From Kofleriaceae bacterium (lineage in GTDB: Bacteria; Myxococcota_A; Polyangia; Haliangiales; Haliangiaceae): DNA of 64,000 nucleotides. The notes beneath the pieces were generated by a model. It saw nothing but the letters and a program-made list of their open reading frames with translations. It did not search any database and was not told the DNA's origin. Positions 18,678 through 27,949 of this stretch are shown in pieces (position 1 is the stretch's first letter; each line of letters opens with the position of its first letter). The stretch spans positions 248,001-312,000 of the forward strand of contig JACKDR010000004.1 of NCBI GenBank assembly GCA_020633495.1, given 5' to 3'. The position numbers and the translations under genes are program-made.

Positions 18678-19265
18678 ATGTCCGCCGTCGTCCGGCCCGC
18701 GCTCGCGACGTTCGCCGACCTGGCAAAGCTCGGCGATGACACCCGCGCCGAGATCGTCGGCGGCGAGATCGTCGACAAGGCCGCGCCGACGATGGAGCAC
18801 GGCCGTAGCCAGACCGCGCTGGGCGGCTACCTGAGCCGCCGCTACGACCGCCGGCCGGGCGGGCGATGGCCCGGGGGCTGGTGGATCGGCACCGAGGTCG
18901 ACGTCGAGTACGACGCCCACGAGCTGTACCGCCACGATCTCGTCGGCTGGCGGCGCGCCCGCGTGCCCGAATGCCCTTCGGGTCGCCCGATCCGGGTCCG
19001 ACCGGACTGGGTGTGCGAGATCCTGTCGCCGTCGAACGAACGCCGCGACCTGGTCGACAAGCTGCGGACCCTCCACGGCGCCGGCGTGCCGCACTACTGG
19101 ATCCTCAACCCCGAGGAGAAGATCCTGCTCGTGCACCGCCACCAGGCCGACGGCTACCTGGTCGCGCTCACCGCTTCCTCCGACGACACGGTGCGCGCCG
19201 AACCTTTCGGCGACGTCGACCTGCACGTCGGCGTGCTGTTCGGCGATCTCGACGACGACGAGTAG
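18678..19265 (+). CDS. Uma2-family (PD-(D/E)XK-like) endonuclease
   Basis: The 195-residue protein matches the Uma2/DUF820 family. It has RAEIVGGEIVDKAAPTMEHG near the N-terminus, an Asp in YRHDLVGWRR, and the E...K block RPDWVCEILSPSNERRDLVDK that forms the PD-(D/E)XK-type core. HYWILNPEEKILLVHRH follows. Such proteins are abundant in cyanobacteria and myxobacteria and are mostly of unknown biological role. The start was placed at ATG 18678 from the -10 box position. It converges with the TPR protein gene, separated by only 12 bp. Confidence 0.88.
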   Translation: MSAVVRPALATFADLAKLGDDTRAEIVGGEIVDKAAPTMEHGRSQTALGGYLSRRYDRRPGGRWPGGWWIGTEVDVEYDAHELYRHDLVGWRRARVPECPSGRPIRVRPDWVCEILSPSNERRDLVDKLRTLHGAGVPHYWILNPEEKILLVHRHQADGYLVALTASSDDTVRAEPFGDVDLHVGVLFGDLDDDE

Positions 19266-19277
19266 GGACGGCCGCGG

Positions 19278-20141
19278 TCAGCTGACCCGCGTCACCGACA
19301 GGACCTCGAGGTCGTCGCCGAGGCGGTCGAGCTCGGTCTCGTCGCGCAGCGCGATGCCCAGGCGCCGGACCGGCTGCCACGGCGCCACGCCGCCGTCGTG
19401 ATCGTGGACGTGGTCGTCGGACGAGCCGCCCAGGCTGCAGCGGGCGCACAGCATGCGGACGCCGGTCCAGTCCTCGGCGGCGCCGTCGGCGTCGTCGAAG
19501 CGGGCGACGACGGCGTCGATCGCGGCGGGGTCGGCGGCGCGCACCGCCAGCTCCCAGGTCCGGTAGGTCGACGGCTCGAGGACGATCAGCTCGTCGAGCA
19601 CCGAGAACCGGCGCTCGCCGACGACGCGCTCGCCGCGGGGCTCGCCGTCGTTGAGGACGAGATCGTCGTAGCTGCGGCCGCAGCCGGGCATGGGCACGTT
19701 GCGGATGCGGGCCCGGCACGGGTCGAGGCGCCGGCACCAGACCACCTCGGGGTGGGCGTCGGGGTTGACCCGGATCGGACCGAGGCCGAAATCGCCGTCG
19801 ATGGGGCCGGCGTCGCCGGGCAGCGGGATGCCGAAGCTGGCCCAGGCGGCGCGGGCGCGGTCCCAGTCGCCCAGCGCGGTGGCGGCGATGCCGGCGTTCC
19901 AGCGCGGCCCCTCGCTGTCCTCGGGATCCAGCGCGATCGCGCGGTCGGCGGCGGCGAGGCAGTCGCGCCAGCGGTGGGCGGCCTTGTAGCCGACCGCGAG
20001 GGGCCAGTACGGCTCGGCCCAGTCGGGCGCCAGCGCGACGGCGCGCTCGGCGTGCAGGATGGCGTCGACGAAGCGGCGCTCGTCGATGCAGCGCCCGGCG
20101 GCGTCGCGCGCGGCCGCGGCGGCCCGCGGGATGCGCGCCAT
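19278..20141 (-). CDS. TPR-containing protein, unknown function
   Basis: In this 287-residue protein, residues 1-95 form two to three tetratricopeptide-like repeats (RRFVDAILHAERAVALAPDW; WRDCLAAADRAIALDPED; GDWDRARAAWASFG). The rest is a mixed region with RIRNVPMPGCGRSYDDLVLN, a pair of cysteines in LCARCSLGG and HDHDGGVAPWQPVRRLGIAL. This C-terminal part resembles regulatory or immunity-type TPR proteins, but I cannot name the family. The start ATG overlaps the stop of the lamin-tail-like gene by one base (TGATG), so the two are one operon. Confidence 0.7.
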   Translation of the reverse strand: MARIPRAAAAARDAAGRCIDERRFVDAILHAERAVALAPDWAEPYWPLAVGYKAAHRWRDCLAAADRAIALDPEDSEGPRWNAGIAATALGDWDRARAAWASFGIPLPGDAGPIDGDFGLGPIRVNPDAHPEVVWCRRLDPCRARIRNVPMPGCGRSYDDLVLNDGEPRGERVVGERRFSVLDELIVLEPSTYRTWELAVRAADPAAIDAVVARFDDADGAAEDWTGVRMLCARCSLGGSSDDHVHDHDGGVAPWQPVRRLGIALRDETELDRLGDDLEVLSVTRVS

Positions 20142-20560
20142 CAGGTCTTGAGCGGCGCGACCCCGCCGGGCTGGTCGGGCGCGTACTCGGCCTTGCACAC
20201 GGGCAGGCCGCGCAGGGTCAGGGTGAGGATGGTTCCGGGGCCGGCGACCACGACCTTGGGCAGGAACAGGAAGTAGTTCTTGAGCTCGTCCTCGGCGGGC
20301 GGCTCGCCGTGGGCCTTGGTGCCGGGGTTGCCGGTGACCAGGCGCATCTTGTCGCCGGGGTTGAGCAGGAACCCGGGATCCATGATCCCGAGATCCGAAC
20401 GTTTCTTGTGACCGCGCCGCGACACGGTCATGCCGCAACCCCGGGTGTTGAACGGGTGCGGCCCGGTGTTCTCGACGACGATCCACTCGGCGTTGAGCTG
20501 CTCGGGATCGTCCGACGGATGGATCTCGACGAAGCGAACGGGCATGACGGCGCGGACCAT
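20141..20560 (-). CDS. Lamin-tail-like beta-sandwich protein
   Basis: This product of about 139 residues carries a lamin-tail-like pattern: VRFVEIHPSDDPEQLNAEWI, VVENTGPHPFNTRGCGM, then FLLNPGDKMRLVTGNPGTKA. This is the layout of LTD domains (strand, NTG turn, GxxLxPGE-like loop). Such domains are binding modules of secreted or envelope proteins, but no signal peptide is visible here. The start is uncertain: ATG 20560 is used, ATG 20545 is equally possible, and 20632 would overlap the divergent Nudix gene. It is coupled to the TPR protein. Confidence 0.65.
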   Translation of the reverse strand: MVRAVMPVRFVEIHPSDDPEQLNAEWIVVENTGPHPFNTRGCGMTVSRRGHKKRSDLGIMDPGFLLNPGDKMRLVTGNPGTKAHGEPPAEDELKNYFLFLPKVVVAGPGTILTLTLRGLPVCKAEYAPDQPGGVAPLKT

Positions 20561-20601
20561 GACACGGCGCCCCGCGTCGTTGCAATCGCCGCGAAACCAT
20601 C

Positions 20602-20607
20602 GATAAT
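20602..20607 (+). promoter_or_regulatory. -10 box before Nudix gene
   Basis: GATAAT lies 8 nt before the ATG at 20616, the closest match to the TATAAT consensus in the window. Confidence 0.5.
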
Positions 20608-20615
20608 GCCGGCCC

Positions 20616-21020
20616 ATGGCCAAGGAGGTCATCCGCGTGGTAGCCGCCGTGATCGAGCGCGACGGGCGCTATCTGATCACCCAGCGCAACGCGGGCGCCG
20701 TGCTCCCGTTGCTGTGGGAGTTCCCGGGCGGCCGGGTCGAGACCGACGAGACCGAGGAGCACGCGCTGCAGCGCGAAGTCCAGGGCCGGATCGGCGTCGA
20801 GGTCGTGATCGGCGACAAGCTGGGCGACCACGTCCACGAGTACGCCCACTACGACGTCGTCATGACGATGTACGCCTGCAGCCTCGCCGAGGGCGTCCAT
20901 CCCTACCCGGCCACGGTCAACGACCTGCGGTGGGTGACGTCGAAGGAGTTCCTCGACTACGACTTCCCGCCCGCGGACGAGAAGACGATGTCGAAGCTCC
21001 TCGGCCTGATGCGGAACTGA
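20616..21020 (+). CDS. Nudix-family protein with a degenerate Nudix box
   Basis: The 134-residue protein has the MutT/CTP-pyrophosphohydrolase-like fold: start VIRVVAAVIERDGRYLITQR, then LWEFPGGRVE, and the late DLRWVTSKEFLDYDFPPAD. In the Nudix box, G-x5-E-x7-REV is present, but the two metal-binding glutamates of REUxEExGU are replaced by Gly-Arg (REVQGRIGV). The protein may therefore be inactive as a hydrolase or bind substrate only. The remaining acidic residues (ETDETEEHA) are intact. It is followed 19 nt later by a 74-residue gene and runs divergently from the lamin-tail-like gene. Confidence 0.85.
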   Translation: MAKEVIRVVAAVIERDGRYLITQRNAGAVLPLLWEFPGGRVETDETEEHALQREVQGRIGVEVVIGDKLGDHVHEYAHYDVVMTMYACSLAEGVHPYPATVNDLRWVTSKEFLDYDFPPADEKTMSKLLGLMRN

Positions 21021-21039
21021 CGCCGGGCGCGCCGCGACC

Positions 21040-21264
21040 ATGGGCGCCCCCAGCGACTTCGCCTGGCGCCGGCTGGCCGACGGCACGGTGCAGATCAGCC
21101 ACCGCGGCCGTCCCGTGACCTCGCTGCGCGGCGACCGCGCCGACGCCTTCCTCGCCGAGGTCGACGACGACCCGCAGGAGGTCATGGCCCGCTGGACCGG
21201 CCAGTACAAGCGCGGCAACGAGCGCACCGCCAGGCGCCATCCGCGCAACGGCGGCGGCCGCTGA
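21040..21264 (+). CDS. Small conserved-type protein of unknown function
   Basis: This 74-residue cytosolic protein has the pattern DFAWRRLADGTVQISHRGRP and then EVMARWTGQYKRGNERTA with a basic tail. The ending WTG-x-YKRGNE is, as far as I recall, shared by a widespread family of small uncharacterised bacterial proteins. It follows the Nudix gene on the same strand with a 19-nt gap and probably shares its transcript. Function unknown. Confidence 0.65.
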   Translation: MGAPSDFAWRRLADGTVQISHRGRPVTSLRGDRADAFLAEVDDDPQEVMARWTGQYKRGNERTARRHPRNGGGR

Positions 21265-21357
21265 CCGACGGCTCCGGGGCCGCTGACCGACGTCTCCGGG
21301 ATCGCGGTCGGCCGGCCCGCCCGCTCCGGATCGACCGTGGCGGCCAGCCCGGGCAGC

Positions 21358-21807
21358 TCAGTGCAGCTGCGACGTGACGACCGGGATCAGACAGTCGACG
21401 AAGGACGCGCACGCGTCGGCGTCGAGGCACCGGCCGACCTGCTCGGTCATCTGCCGCTGCTGGTCGGGCGGCATCGCGTCCTGCAGGCTCGTGCAGCTCG
21501 CCTCGATCGCATCGTCGGTCGAGTCGGTGTGCCACTCCTCGAGCGCCATCGCGACCAGCTGATCGCGGCCGAGCTCGCGGTCTTGGTCGGCGATGCCCGG
21601 CGGGCGGTCGAGGCGGACGCGCGCGTCGACCAGCGCCGGGATGAACTCGTCGGTGCAGGCGCGCTGGCGCTGGAACGCTCGCACGCACACCGCATGCGGG
21701 TCGCCCTCGGCCGCCGCCGCCGCTGGCTGGTGCGTGGTCGCGGTGGGCTCGGCGCCGCCGCACGCGGTGGCTCCGATGACGAACAGGATCGCGGGCAGTC
21801 TCGGCAT
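21358..21807 (-). CDS. Small lipoprotein with paired cysteines
   Basis: The 149-residue product has a short signal peptide ending in the lipobox GATAC (Cys16). A low-complexity Thr/Ala linker and a helical domain follow, with cysteines in HAVCVRAFQRQRACTDEF, IEASCTSL and VGRCLDADACASFVDCLIP. The cysteine spacing suggests a disulfide-stabilised helical bundle, a style common in Myxococcota secreted proteins. It lies 33 nt behind an ExbB-like membrane protein gene on the same strand and may act with it. Function unknown. Confidence 0.72.
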   Translation of the reverse strand: MPRLPAILFVIGATACGGAEPTATTHQPAAAAAEGDPHAVCVRAFQRQRACTDEFIPALVDARVRLDRPPGIADQDRELGRDQLVAMALEEWHTDSTDDAIEASCTSLQDAMPPDQQRQMTEQVGRCLDADACASFVDCLIPVVTSQLH

Positions 21808-21840
21808 GAGGATCTCCGATTCGACGTGACGGTGGTTCGA

Positions 21841-22200
21841 TCAGTCCAGCTCGGAGCGCGGCGCGCGCCGCAGCCCGAACGCCATCAGGATCCAGACGAC
21901 GCTCAGGACCGACAGGCCGAGCACGGCGGGGGTGAGCGACTCGCCGAGCCCGATGAAGAGCGCCGGCAACGGCGACTCGCCCGGCTCGAGGCGGCGGCCG
22001 AGGTGCCACATGACGGTCATCACGTTCGAGGTGACGCCCGATCCGATCGCGGCGATCTGGGCCCAGGTCAACGCGCGCAGGATCGCGAGGCGCCGCGCGT
22101 CGGCCGCGATCGCGAACCGCACGCCGAGATACAGCAGCGGCACCGCCAGAACCATGACGATCCAGATCGGCACCCCGCCGGCACGGATGAAGTAGGGCAT
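21841..22200 (-). CDS. Short MotA/TolQ/ExbB-like membrane protein
   Basis: The 119-residue protein has three hydrophobic segments (VPIWIVMVLAVPLLYLGVRF; TWAQIAAIGSGVTSNVMTVM; LTPAVLGLSVLSVVWILMAF). The start PYFIRAGGVPIW resembles the N-terminus of ExbB/TolQ proteins, and the TM2/TM3 arrangement fits a minimal MotA/ExbB fold, although it is only half the usual length. A proton-channel role is inference only. It heads a minus-strand pair with the Cys-rich lipoprotein and is divergent from an ECF sigma gene, which may regulate it. Confidence 0.65.
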   Translation of the reverse strand: MPYFIRAGGVPIWIVMVLAVPLLYLGVRFAIAADARRLAILRALTWAQIAAIGSGVTSNVMTVMWHLGRRLEPGESPLPALFIGLGESLTPAVLGLSVLSVVWILMAFGLRRAPRSELD

Positions 22201-22309
22201 GCGGCGTGAACGCTGCCGGCAGCAGGATGTGACCGGACAACGCCGGCGAGTTTTCCTTGTCACGCGAGCCCGCCTGGTGCGTTCTGTCGCCGTGGAGCTG
22301 TGCCCGATC

Positions 22310-22912
22310 ATGCTCTTGACCGCGGTCGCACCGCTCCCGGCCACGGCAGCGGCCGAGGCCGGGGCCGAGGAGACCTGGGTCGACGGGCTCCGGCACGGCC
22401 AGCCCGCCAGCTTCGACGCGGTCTTCGCCGCCTACCGCGGGCGGGTCTTCGGCTATCTCGCGCGCATGACCGGGCGACGCGACCTCGCCGAGGACCTCAC
22501 GCAGGAGGTGTTCCTGCGCCTGGCACGCGCCGCCCGCGGTCTCCGATCCGACACCCGGCTCCGTGCCTGGCTGTTCACGGTGGCGCACAACGTGCTCGTG
22601 AGTCACGCGCGCGCGGCGAAGGCGACCGCGACGCTGGCCGCCGAGCTGGCCGAGCGACCGATCTCGACCGGGCGCACGCCGTACGAGACGCTCGCCGCCA
22701 CCCTGACCCAGCTCAAGGTCGAGGCCGCGCTCGCCGCCCTGCCCGCTGGCTACCGGGAGGTGGTGCTGCTCGTCGCGATCGAGGGCATGCCGGCGGCGGA
22801 CGTCGGCGCGGCGCTGTCGCTGACCCCCGCGGCGGTGCGCCAGCGACTGTCACGCGCCCGGGGGATCCTCTCGCAGGCGCTCGCAGAGGAAGGTGGACGC
22901 CATGACGGATGA
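22310..22912 (+). CDS. ECF-type RNA polymerase sigma factor
   Basis: The 200-residue product (ATG 22310; GTG 22292 is an alternative) has region 2 at about 30-95 (FDAVFAAYRGRVFGYLARMT; DLAEDLTQEVFLRLARAA; LRAWLFTVAHNVLVSHAR). Region 4 lies at about 130-190 (ALAALPAGYREVVLLVAIEG; ADVGAALSLTPAAVRQRLSR). The N-terminal 25 residues are Ala/Thr-rich and poorly defined. Its 3' end overlaps by 11 nt a small gene for a one-helix membrane protein, which may be its regulator. It is divergent from the ExbB-like/lipoprotein pair. Confidence 0.9.
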   Translation: MLLTAVAPLPATAAAEAGAEETWVDGLRHGQPASFDAVFAAYRGRVFGYLARMTGRRDLAEDLTQEVFLRLARAARGLRSDTRLRAWLFTVAHNVLVSHARAAKATATLAAELAERPISTGRTPYETLAATLTQLKVEAALAALPAGYREVVLLVAIEGMPAADVGAALSLTPAAVRQRLSRARGILSQALAEEGGRHDG

Positions 22913-23126
22913 CGACGACGAGCTCGTGATCAGGCTCCGCGGCCTGGTCGTGCCCGCGGGCGATCTCGATGCCGCGCGGATCCGTTCGATCCAGGCGCGC
23001 GCCCACGCCGAGATGCGCCCGCGCATGCCGAGTCCTCGAGCCATCGGTCGCATCCTCGAGCCGGTCGTGGTCGCCGGCATCGCGGCCGCCCAGCTCGCGT
23101 GGGCGTGGTCGGTGGTGGTGCGCTAG
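22902..23126 (+). CDS. Small single-pass membrane protein, candidate anti-sigma factor
   Basis: In this 74-residue protein the acidic start MTDDDDELVIRLRGL is followed by an amphipathic helix (DLDAARIRSIQARAHAEMRP). One transmembrane segment lies at about 52-72 (LEPVVVAGIAAAQLAWAWSV). The ATG overlaps the sigma gene by 11 nt and has GAGGAAGG upstream. Size, topology and coupling fit a minimal anti-sigma factor that tethers its sigma to the membrane; this is inference, because no family motif is visible. Confidence 0.65.
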   Translation: MTDDDDELVIRLRGLVVPAGDLDAARIRSIQARAHAEMRPRMPSPRAIGRILEPVVVAGIAAAQLAWAWSVVVR

Positions 23127-23180
23127 GCGTGAAGGTCAGCGAAGCGAGGGACGGCAGGAACGAAGTAGCTGGCTAGCTGG

Positions 23181-23951
23181 CTAGAACGCGCGCGACTGGC
23201 AGCCGTCGACGACGACGCAAGCGCCGGAGACCCAGCGGGCGCGCGGCGACGCCAGGAAGGTCACCACGTCGGCGACCTCCTCGGGGGCGCCGAAGCGGCC
23301 GAACGGCAGCTCGCGGGCGACGAACGCGGCCATGGCGTCGGGATCGGCGGCGACGCGGCGGGCCCAGCCGCCGCCCGGGAACAGGATCGAGCCGGGCGCG
23401 ACGCTGTTGACCCGGATGCCGTCGGCGGCGTAGTCGCGCGCCAGCGCCTTGCCCATCGCGATCACCGCGGCCTTGGCCAGGTTGTAGCCGGGCGAGCCGC
23501 CGCCCTCGCGGCCCCAGATCGACGAGATCAGGACGATCGCGCCGCCGCCCCGGGCGCGCAGCGCCGGCACCGCGCGCTGCGCGACCCGCACCGCGGTCCA
23601 CAGGTTGGCGTCGAGCGACCGTGTGACGTCGTCGTCGTCCATCTGATCGGCGTGGCGCGCGAACGACTTGCCGACGTTGCAGATGACGACGTCGAGCCCG
23701 CCGAAGGCCGCGACCGCGGCGTCGACCGCGGCCTGGGCGCCGTCGGCGGTCGCGACGTCCGCGACCACGGTCGCGTGCGGGCCGGCGCCGGCCGCGGCCA
23801 GCTCGCCGGCCAGCACCTCGAGGTCCGCGGCGCCGCGCGCGACGCCGCAGACCCGCGCGCCCTCGGCGGCGAGCCCCAGCGCGATCGCCCGCCCGATGCC
23901 GCGGCTCGCGCCGCTGACCAGGCACGCCTTGCCAGCCAGTCCCAGATCCAT
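23181..23951 (-). CDS. Short-chain dehydrogenase/reductase
   Basis: This 256-residue classical SDR has the cofactor motif SGASRGIG (about 13-20), and CNVGKS in place of NNAG. The catalytic Ser is in VLISSIWG and the catalytic Tyr/Lys in GYNLAKAAVIAMGKALA. A C-terminal WVSGACVVVDG closes the fold. The pattern is that of 3-oxoacyl-ACP-reductase-like or sugar/steroid-type SDRs; the substrate cannot be predicted. It follows the barrel-like gene in the same direction after 33 nt, so it may be in one transcript with it. Confidence 0.88.
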   Translation of the reverse strand: MDLGLAGKACLVSGASRGIGRAIALGLAAEGARVCGVARGAADLEVLAGELAAAGAGPHATVVADVATADGAQAAVDAAVAAFGGLDVVICNVGKSFARHADQMDDDDVTRSLDANLWTAVRVAQRAVPALRARGGGAIVLISSIWGREGGGSPGYNLAKAAVIAMGKALARDYAADGIRVNSVAPGSILFPGGGWARRVAADPDAMAAFVARELPFGRFGAPEEVADVVTFLASPRARWVSGACVVVDGCQSRAF

Positions 23952-23984
23952 CGCGTCCTCGCTGTGCGGGCGATCGCGCCGCGC

Positions 23985-24509
23985 CTAGAAGTAGTACCGG
24001 GCGCCGGCGCCGGCGTTGATCGCCGCGGCGACGCCGCCGTCGGCCGCCGACGAAAAGCCGTACTCGCCGACCCCGGCGACCTCGACGAAGACGTCGAGCG
24101 GCAGCTCCTTGAAGTCGAACAGGATGCCGGCGACGACCCGCAGGCCGACCGCGACGTAGTCGTCGCCGTCGCGACCCTTGTCGTAGTAGATCGCGCGCAG
24201 CCCGGGCCCGATGTACGCCGGCAGCGTGAAGCTGTCGCGGTCCTCGAGGATCCACGGGTGCCAGACGTAGTCGGCGTGGACCTGCAGGCCGCCGCCGACG
24301 AACGCCGAGCCGACCGCGCCCTGGATCGCCCGATCCTCGGTGAGGTACAGCTTGGCGGCGACGCCGGTGGGCTCGCCGAGCACCAGGCCGATCCCGAAGG
24401 TGCCCTTCTCGGCGGGCTGGGCGTGCGCGGGCGCCGGCGCGGCCAGCGCCACGACGGCCGCCGCGGCGCCGACCGCGGCGATCACACGACGGGAGCGAAC
24501 GGTTGGCAT
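23985..24509 (-). CDS. Predicted outer-membrane beta-barrel protein
   Basis: The 174-residue protein has a signal peptide (about 1-30, ending APAHAQ) and alternating amphipathic strands. Examples are TFGIGLVLGEPTGVAAKLYL, GGLQVHADYVWHPWIL, YVAVGLRVVAGILFDF and LPLDVFVEVAGVGEY. The last residues AGARYYF give the terminal aromatic typical of barrel proteins recognised by BamA. Size fits an eight-stranded barrel. A -10 box 7 nt before the ATG gives a leaderless start. Function unknown. Confidence 0.75.
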   Translation of the reverse strand: MPTVRSRRVIAAVGAAAAVVALAAPAPAHAQPAEKGTFGIGLVLGEPTGVAAKLYLTEDRAIQGAVGSAFVGGGLQVHADYVWHPWILEDRDSFTLPAYIGPGLRAIYYDKGRDGDDYVAVGLRVVAGILFDFKELPLDVFVEVAGVGEYGFSSAADGGVAAAINAGAGARYYF

Positions 24510-24516
24510 CGCGGCG

Positions 24517-24522
24517 ACGGTA
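24517..24522 (-). promoter_or_regulatory. -10 box for barrel protein gene
   Basis: Read on the minus strand, TACCGT ends 7 nt before the ATG at 24509. Confidence 0.45.
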
Positions 24523-24605
24523 CCGCCGGCCCGGCCGCGCCGCAACGGCGCGCCGTCGGGCTTCCCCGCGCCGCTTCCCTGCGCTAGAACGGGCGACGAG
24601 GGATC

Positions 24606-25798
<1,193 letters not shown>

Positions 25799-25799
<1 letters not shown>

Positions 25800-26782
25800 T
25801 GCGCGACGTCGCCCAGAAGCTGCGCCGCCTGCTGTTCGTGGTGCCGTACGTCGCCAAGCACCCCGAGGGCGTCACCGTCGAGCACCTCGCCGAGCTGCTC
25901 GGCGTCGATCGCGACGAGATGCTGGCCGACCTCGACCTGCTGACCCAGGTCGGCCCGCCCGACGGCGATCCCGGCGAGTACCTGCTGGTCACCGTCGAGG
26001 ACGGCCGCGTCTTCGTCGATCTCGCGCACCGGCTGACCCGGCCGCTGCGGCTGACCCCCGCGGAGGGCTGCTCGCTGCTGCTCGGCGTCCGCGCCCTGCG
26101 CGACAGCGGCATCGCGCCGTTCGACTCGGCGATGCAGTCGGCCGAGAAGAAGCTGCTCGCCGCGCTCGGCCGCGACGCCGGCGAGGCCGAGACCCTGGCC
26201 GGCGGCACCGTGGTCGCCGAGCCCGACCGGATCGTCGCCGAGCACCTGCGCCGCCTGGTCACCGCGGCGCGCCGCCTGGTCACCGTGGAGATCGAGTACG
26301 TGACCGCGTCGCGGCACCAGGCCGAGCGCCGCCGGGTCGACCCGTACGGCATCGTCCACCACGCCGGCGAGTGGTACGTCGTCGGCCACTGCCACAAGCG
26401 CGGCGACGTCCGCACCTTCCGCATCGATCGCATCGCCTCGCTGGCCGAGACCGACGCAACCTACGAGCCGCCCGCCGACTTCGATCTCGAGACCTACCGG
26501 CGCGAGCGCCTGTACGTGCCGTCGGCGGACGCGGTGACGGTGCGCGTCCACCTCGACGCCCTGGCGGTGACCCGGGTCGGCGCGGCCTGGCCCGAGGGCG
26601 AGGTCACGGTCAATGACGACGGCTCGGCCGAGATCCTGATCGACTGCGAGGGCCTGGAGTGGGTCACCGGCTGGGTGCTCGGCTTCGGCCGCCACGCCTG
26701 GATCGTCGGCCCCGACGAGGCCCGCGCGCGCATGCGCGACCGCATCGCGCAGGTCGCCGAGATGACGCGCGGTCACGCGTAG
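25799..26782 (+). CDS. WYL-domain transcriptional regulator (PafC-like, second of pair)
   Basis: The 327-residue protein has an N-terminal HTH (LRRLLFVVPYVAKHPEGVTV...EHLAELLGVDRDEMLADLDL). A WYL core lies at about 155-240 (VTVEIEYVTASRHQAERR; VDPYGIVHHAGEWYVVGHCH; FRIDRI), and a WCX-like end contains WVLGFGRHAWIVGPDEAR. It is translationally coupled (TGATG) to the first WYL protein and lacks that protein's basic tail. The two probably act as a heterodimer. Confidence 0.88.
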
Positions 26783-26942
26783 CGCGCGCCCGGCGCCGCG
26801 CTTGCCACCGCTTGCCACCTGCGAACGCCGCGTCCGGCGCGTGGTGTGAACGCGCCGCCACGCCTTGGCCGCGTTCCGTCGTGCGCACGCGCGGTTAGCG
26901 GCCGGCATGGCCGCTGCAAAGAGCCTCGGCCGTCGCCGACGC

Positions 26943-27122
26943 GCTCCTCCGCTCCTCCGCTCCTCCGCTCCTCCGCTCCTCCGCTCCTCCGCTCCCCGCT
27001 CCCCGCTCCCCGCTCCCCGCTCCTCCGCTCCTCCGCTCCTCCGCTCCTCCGCTCCTCCGCTCCCCGCTCCCCGCTCCCCGCTCCTCCGCTCCCCGCTCCA
27101 AGCTCCCCGCTCCAAGCTCCCC
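26943..27122. repeat. Mixed minisatellite of 8-bp and 7-bp units
   Basis: The 180 bp consist exactly of 12 copies of the octamer GCTCCTCC and 12 heptamers (10 GCTCCCC, 2 GCTCCAA). They are arranged as blocks: 6 octamers, 4 heptamers, 5 octamers, 3 heptamers, 1 octamer and 5 alternating heptamers. One strand is pure C/T plus one G per unit. The array ends 56 bp before a lipoprotein gene, so copy-number change could alter its leader or promoter spacing. A further 10-bp direct repeat (GCTTGCCACC, twice) lies at 26800-26819. Confidence 0.92.
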
Positions 27123-27178
27123 GCGCTCGCCTCACCGCCGCCCCGTCTTCCACCTTCACCCGCACCCGCAAGGACGTC

Positions 27179-27922
27179 ATGAAGCTCTCTTCCTTCCTCG
27201 CCTCGTCTTCGCTCCTGCTCGCCACCGCCGCCGCGCCCGCCGCCTGTGGCGGCGGCGACTCGCCGCCCGCCTTCGACGCCCACTTCAAGACCGCCTCGCA
27301 GGAGCAGATCGCGCGCGCGGTCAGCGCCGGCGCCGGCTACGACTACGGCCTGGCGTTCTTCCTCGGCGCCGCCTACAGCGGCATCGAGAACCCGACCGGC
27401 TGCCCCGCGGTCACGGTGTCGGGCTCGGTCACGACCGTCACCGGCGGCTGCGACACCGACGACGGCCACATCGACGGCACCATCGTCCTCGACAACGTCC
27501 CCGGCCTGTTCGGCGGCGACGCCAACCCGACCCGCGCCCAGTCGCTGACCTTCGAGGGCTGGCGCATGACCTCGCCGGACGAGGACGACGTCGCCATCGA
27601 CGGCACGATCGTCGTCGAGGCCGGCCATGCCACCGTCGATCTCACCGTCGACCTCGGCGGCATGGTCGCGGACAGCTCGTTCGAGATGGTGTGCAGCACC
27701 GGCGACGGCGGCCCGTGCGGCCCCGCCGACGGCGGCTGGATCGACGTCGACGGCCTCGGCGGCGCGGCGGTGTCGGGCGCCTGGACCCTGGGCGACCCGC
27801 CGTCGGGCAAGCTGACCCTGACCGGCGCCGACACCTTCGTCCTCGACTTCGACAACGCCGGCAGCGACGGCTGCGTGCCGTACGCCATCGACGGCGCCGC
27901 CGCCGGCGAGCTGTGCCAGTGA
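27179..27922 (+). CDS. Lipoprotein of unknown function
   Basis: The 247-residue product has a signal peptide ending in the lipobox APAAC (Cys23) and a Gly/Asp spacer. A beta-rich domain follows with Asp-Gly turns (DGHIDGTIVLDNVPGLFGGD; VDLTVDLGGMVADSSFEMVC) and six cysteines in the mature part. No motif identifies it. AAGGACG precedes the ATG. It lies just behind the C/T-rich minisatellite and converges with the GH5 gene across a possible hairpin terminator. Confidence 0.75.
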   Translation: MKLSSFLASSSLLLATAAAPAACGGGDSPPAFDAHFKTASQEQIARAVSAGAGYDYGLAFFLGAAYSGIENPTGCPAVTVSGSVTTVTGGCDTDDGHIDGTIVLDNVPGLFGGDANPTRAQSLTFEGWRMTSPDEDDVAIDGTIVVEAGHATVDLTVDLGGMVADSSFEMVCSTGDGGPCGPADGGWIDVDGLGGAAVSGAWTLGDPPSGKLTLTGADTFVLDFDNAGSDGCVPYAIDGAAAGELCQ

Positions 27923-27944
27923 CCGCGCCCGCGCCCGGGCGCGG
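27923..27944. terminator. GC-rich hairpin between convergent genes
   Basis: CCGCGCCC and GGGCGCGG form an 8-bp stem around a 6-nt loop, directly after the lipoprotein stop and before the end of the convergent GH5 gene. There is no T tract, so this is a structural candidate only. Confidence 0.4.
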
Positions 27945-27949
27945 CTAGC

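Noticed and set aside
20561..20632. Longer N-terminus for the lamin-tail-like gene
   Set aside because: It would overlap the divergent Nudix start and its -10 box; internal ATG starts fit the domain better.
26943..27122. CRISPR array
   Set aside because: Units are 7-8 bp with no spacers; it is a simple minisatellite.
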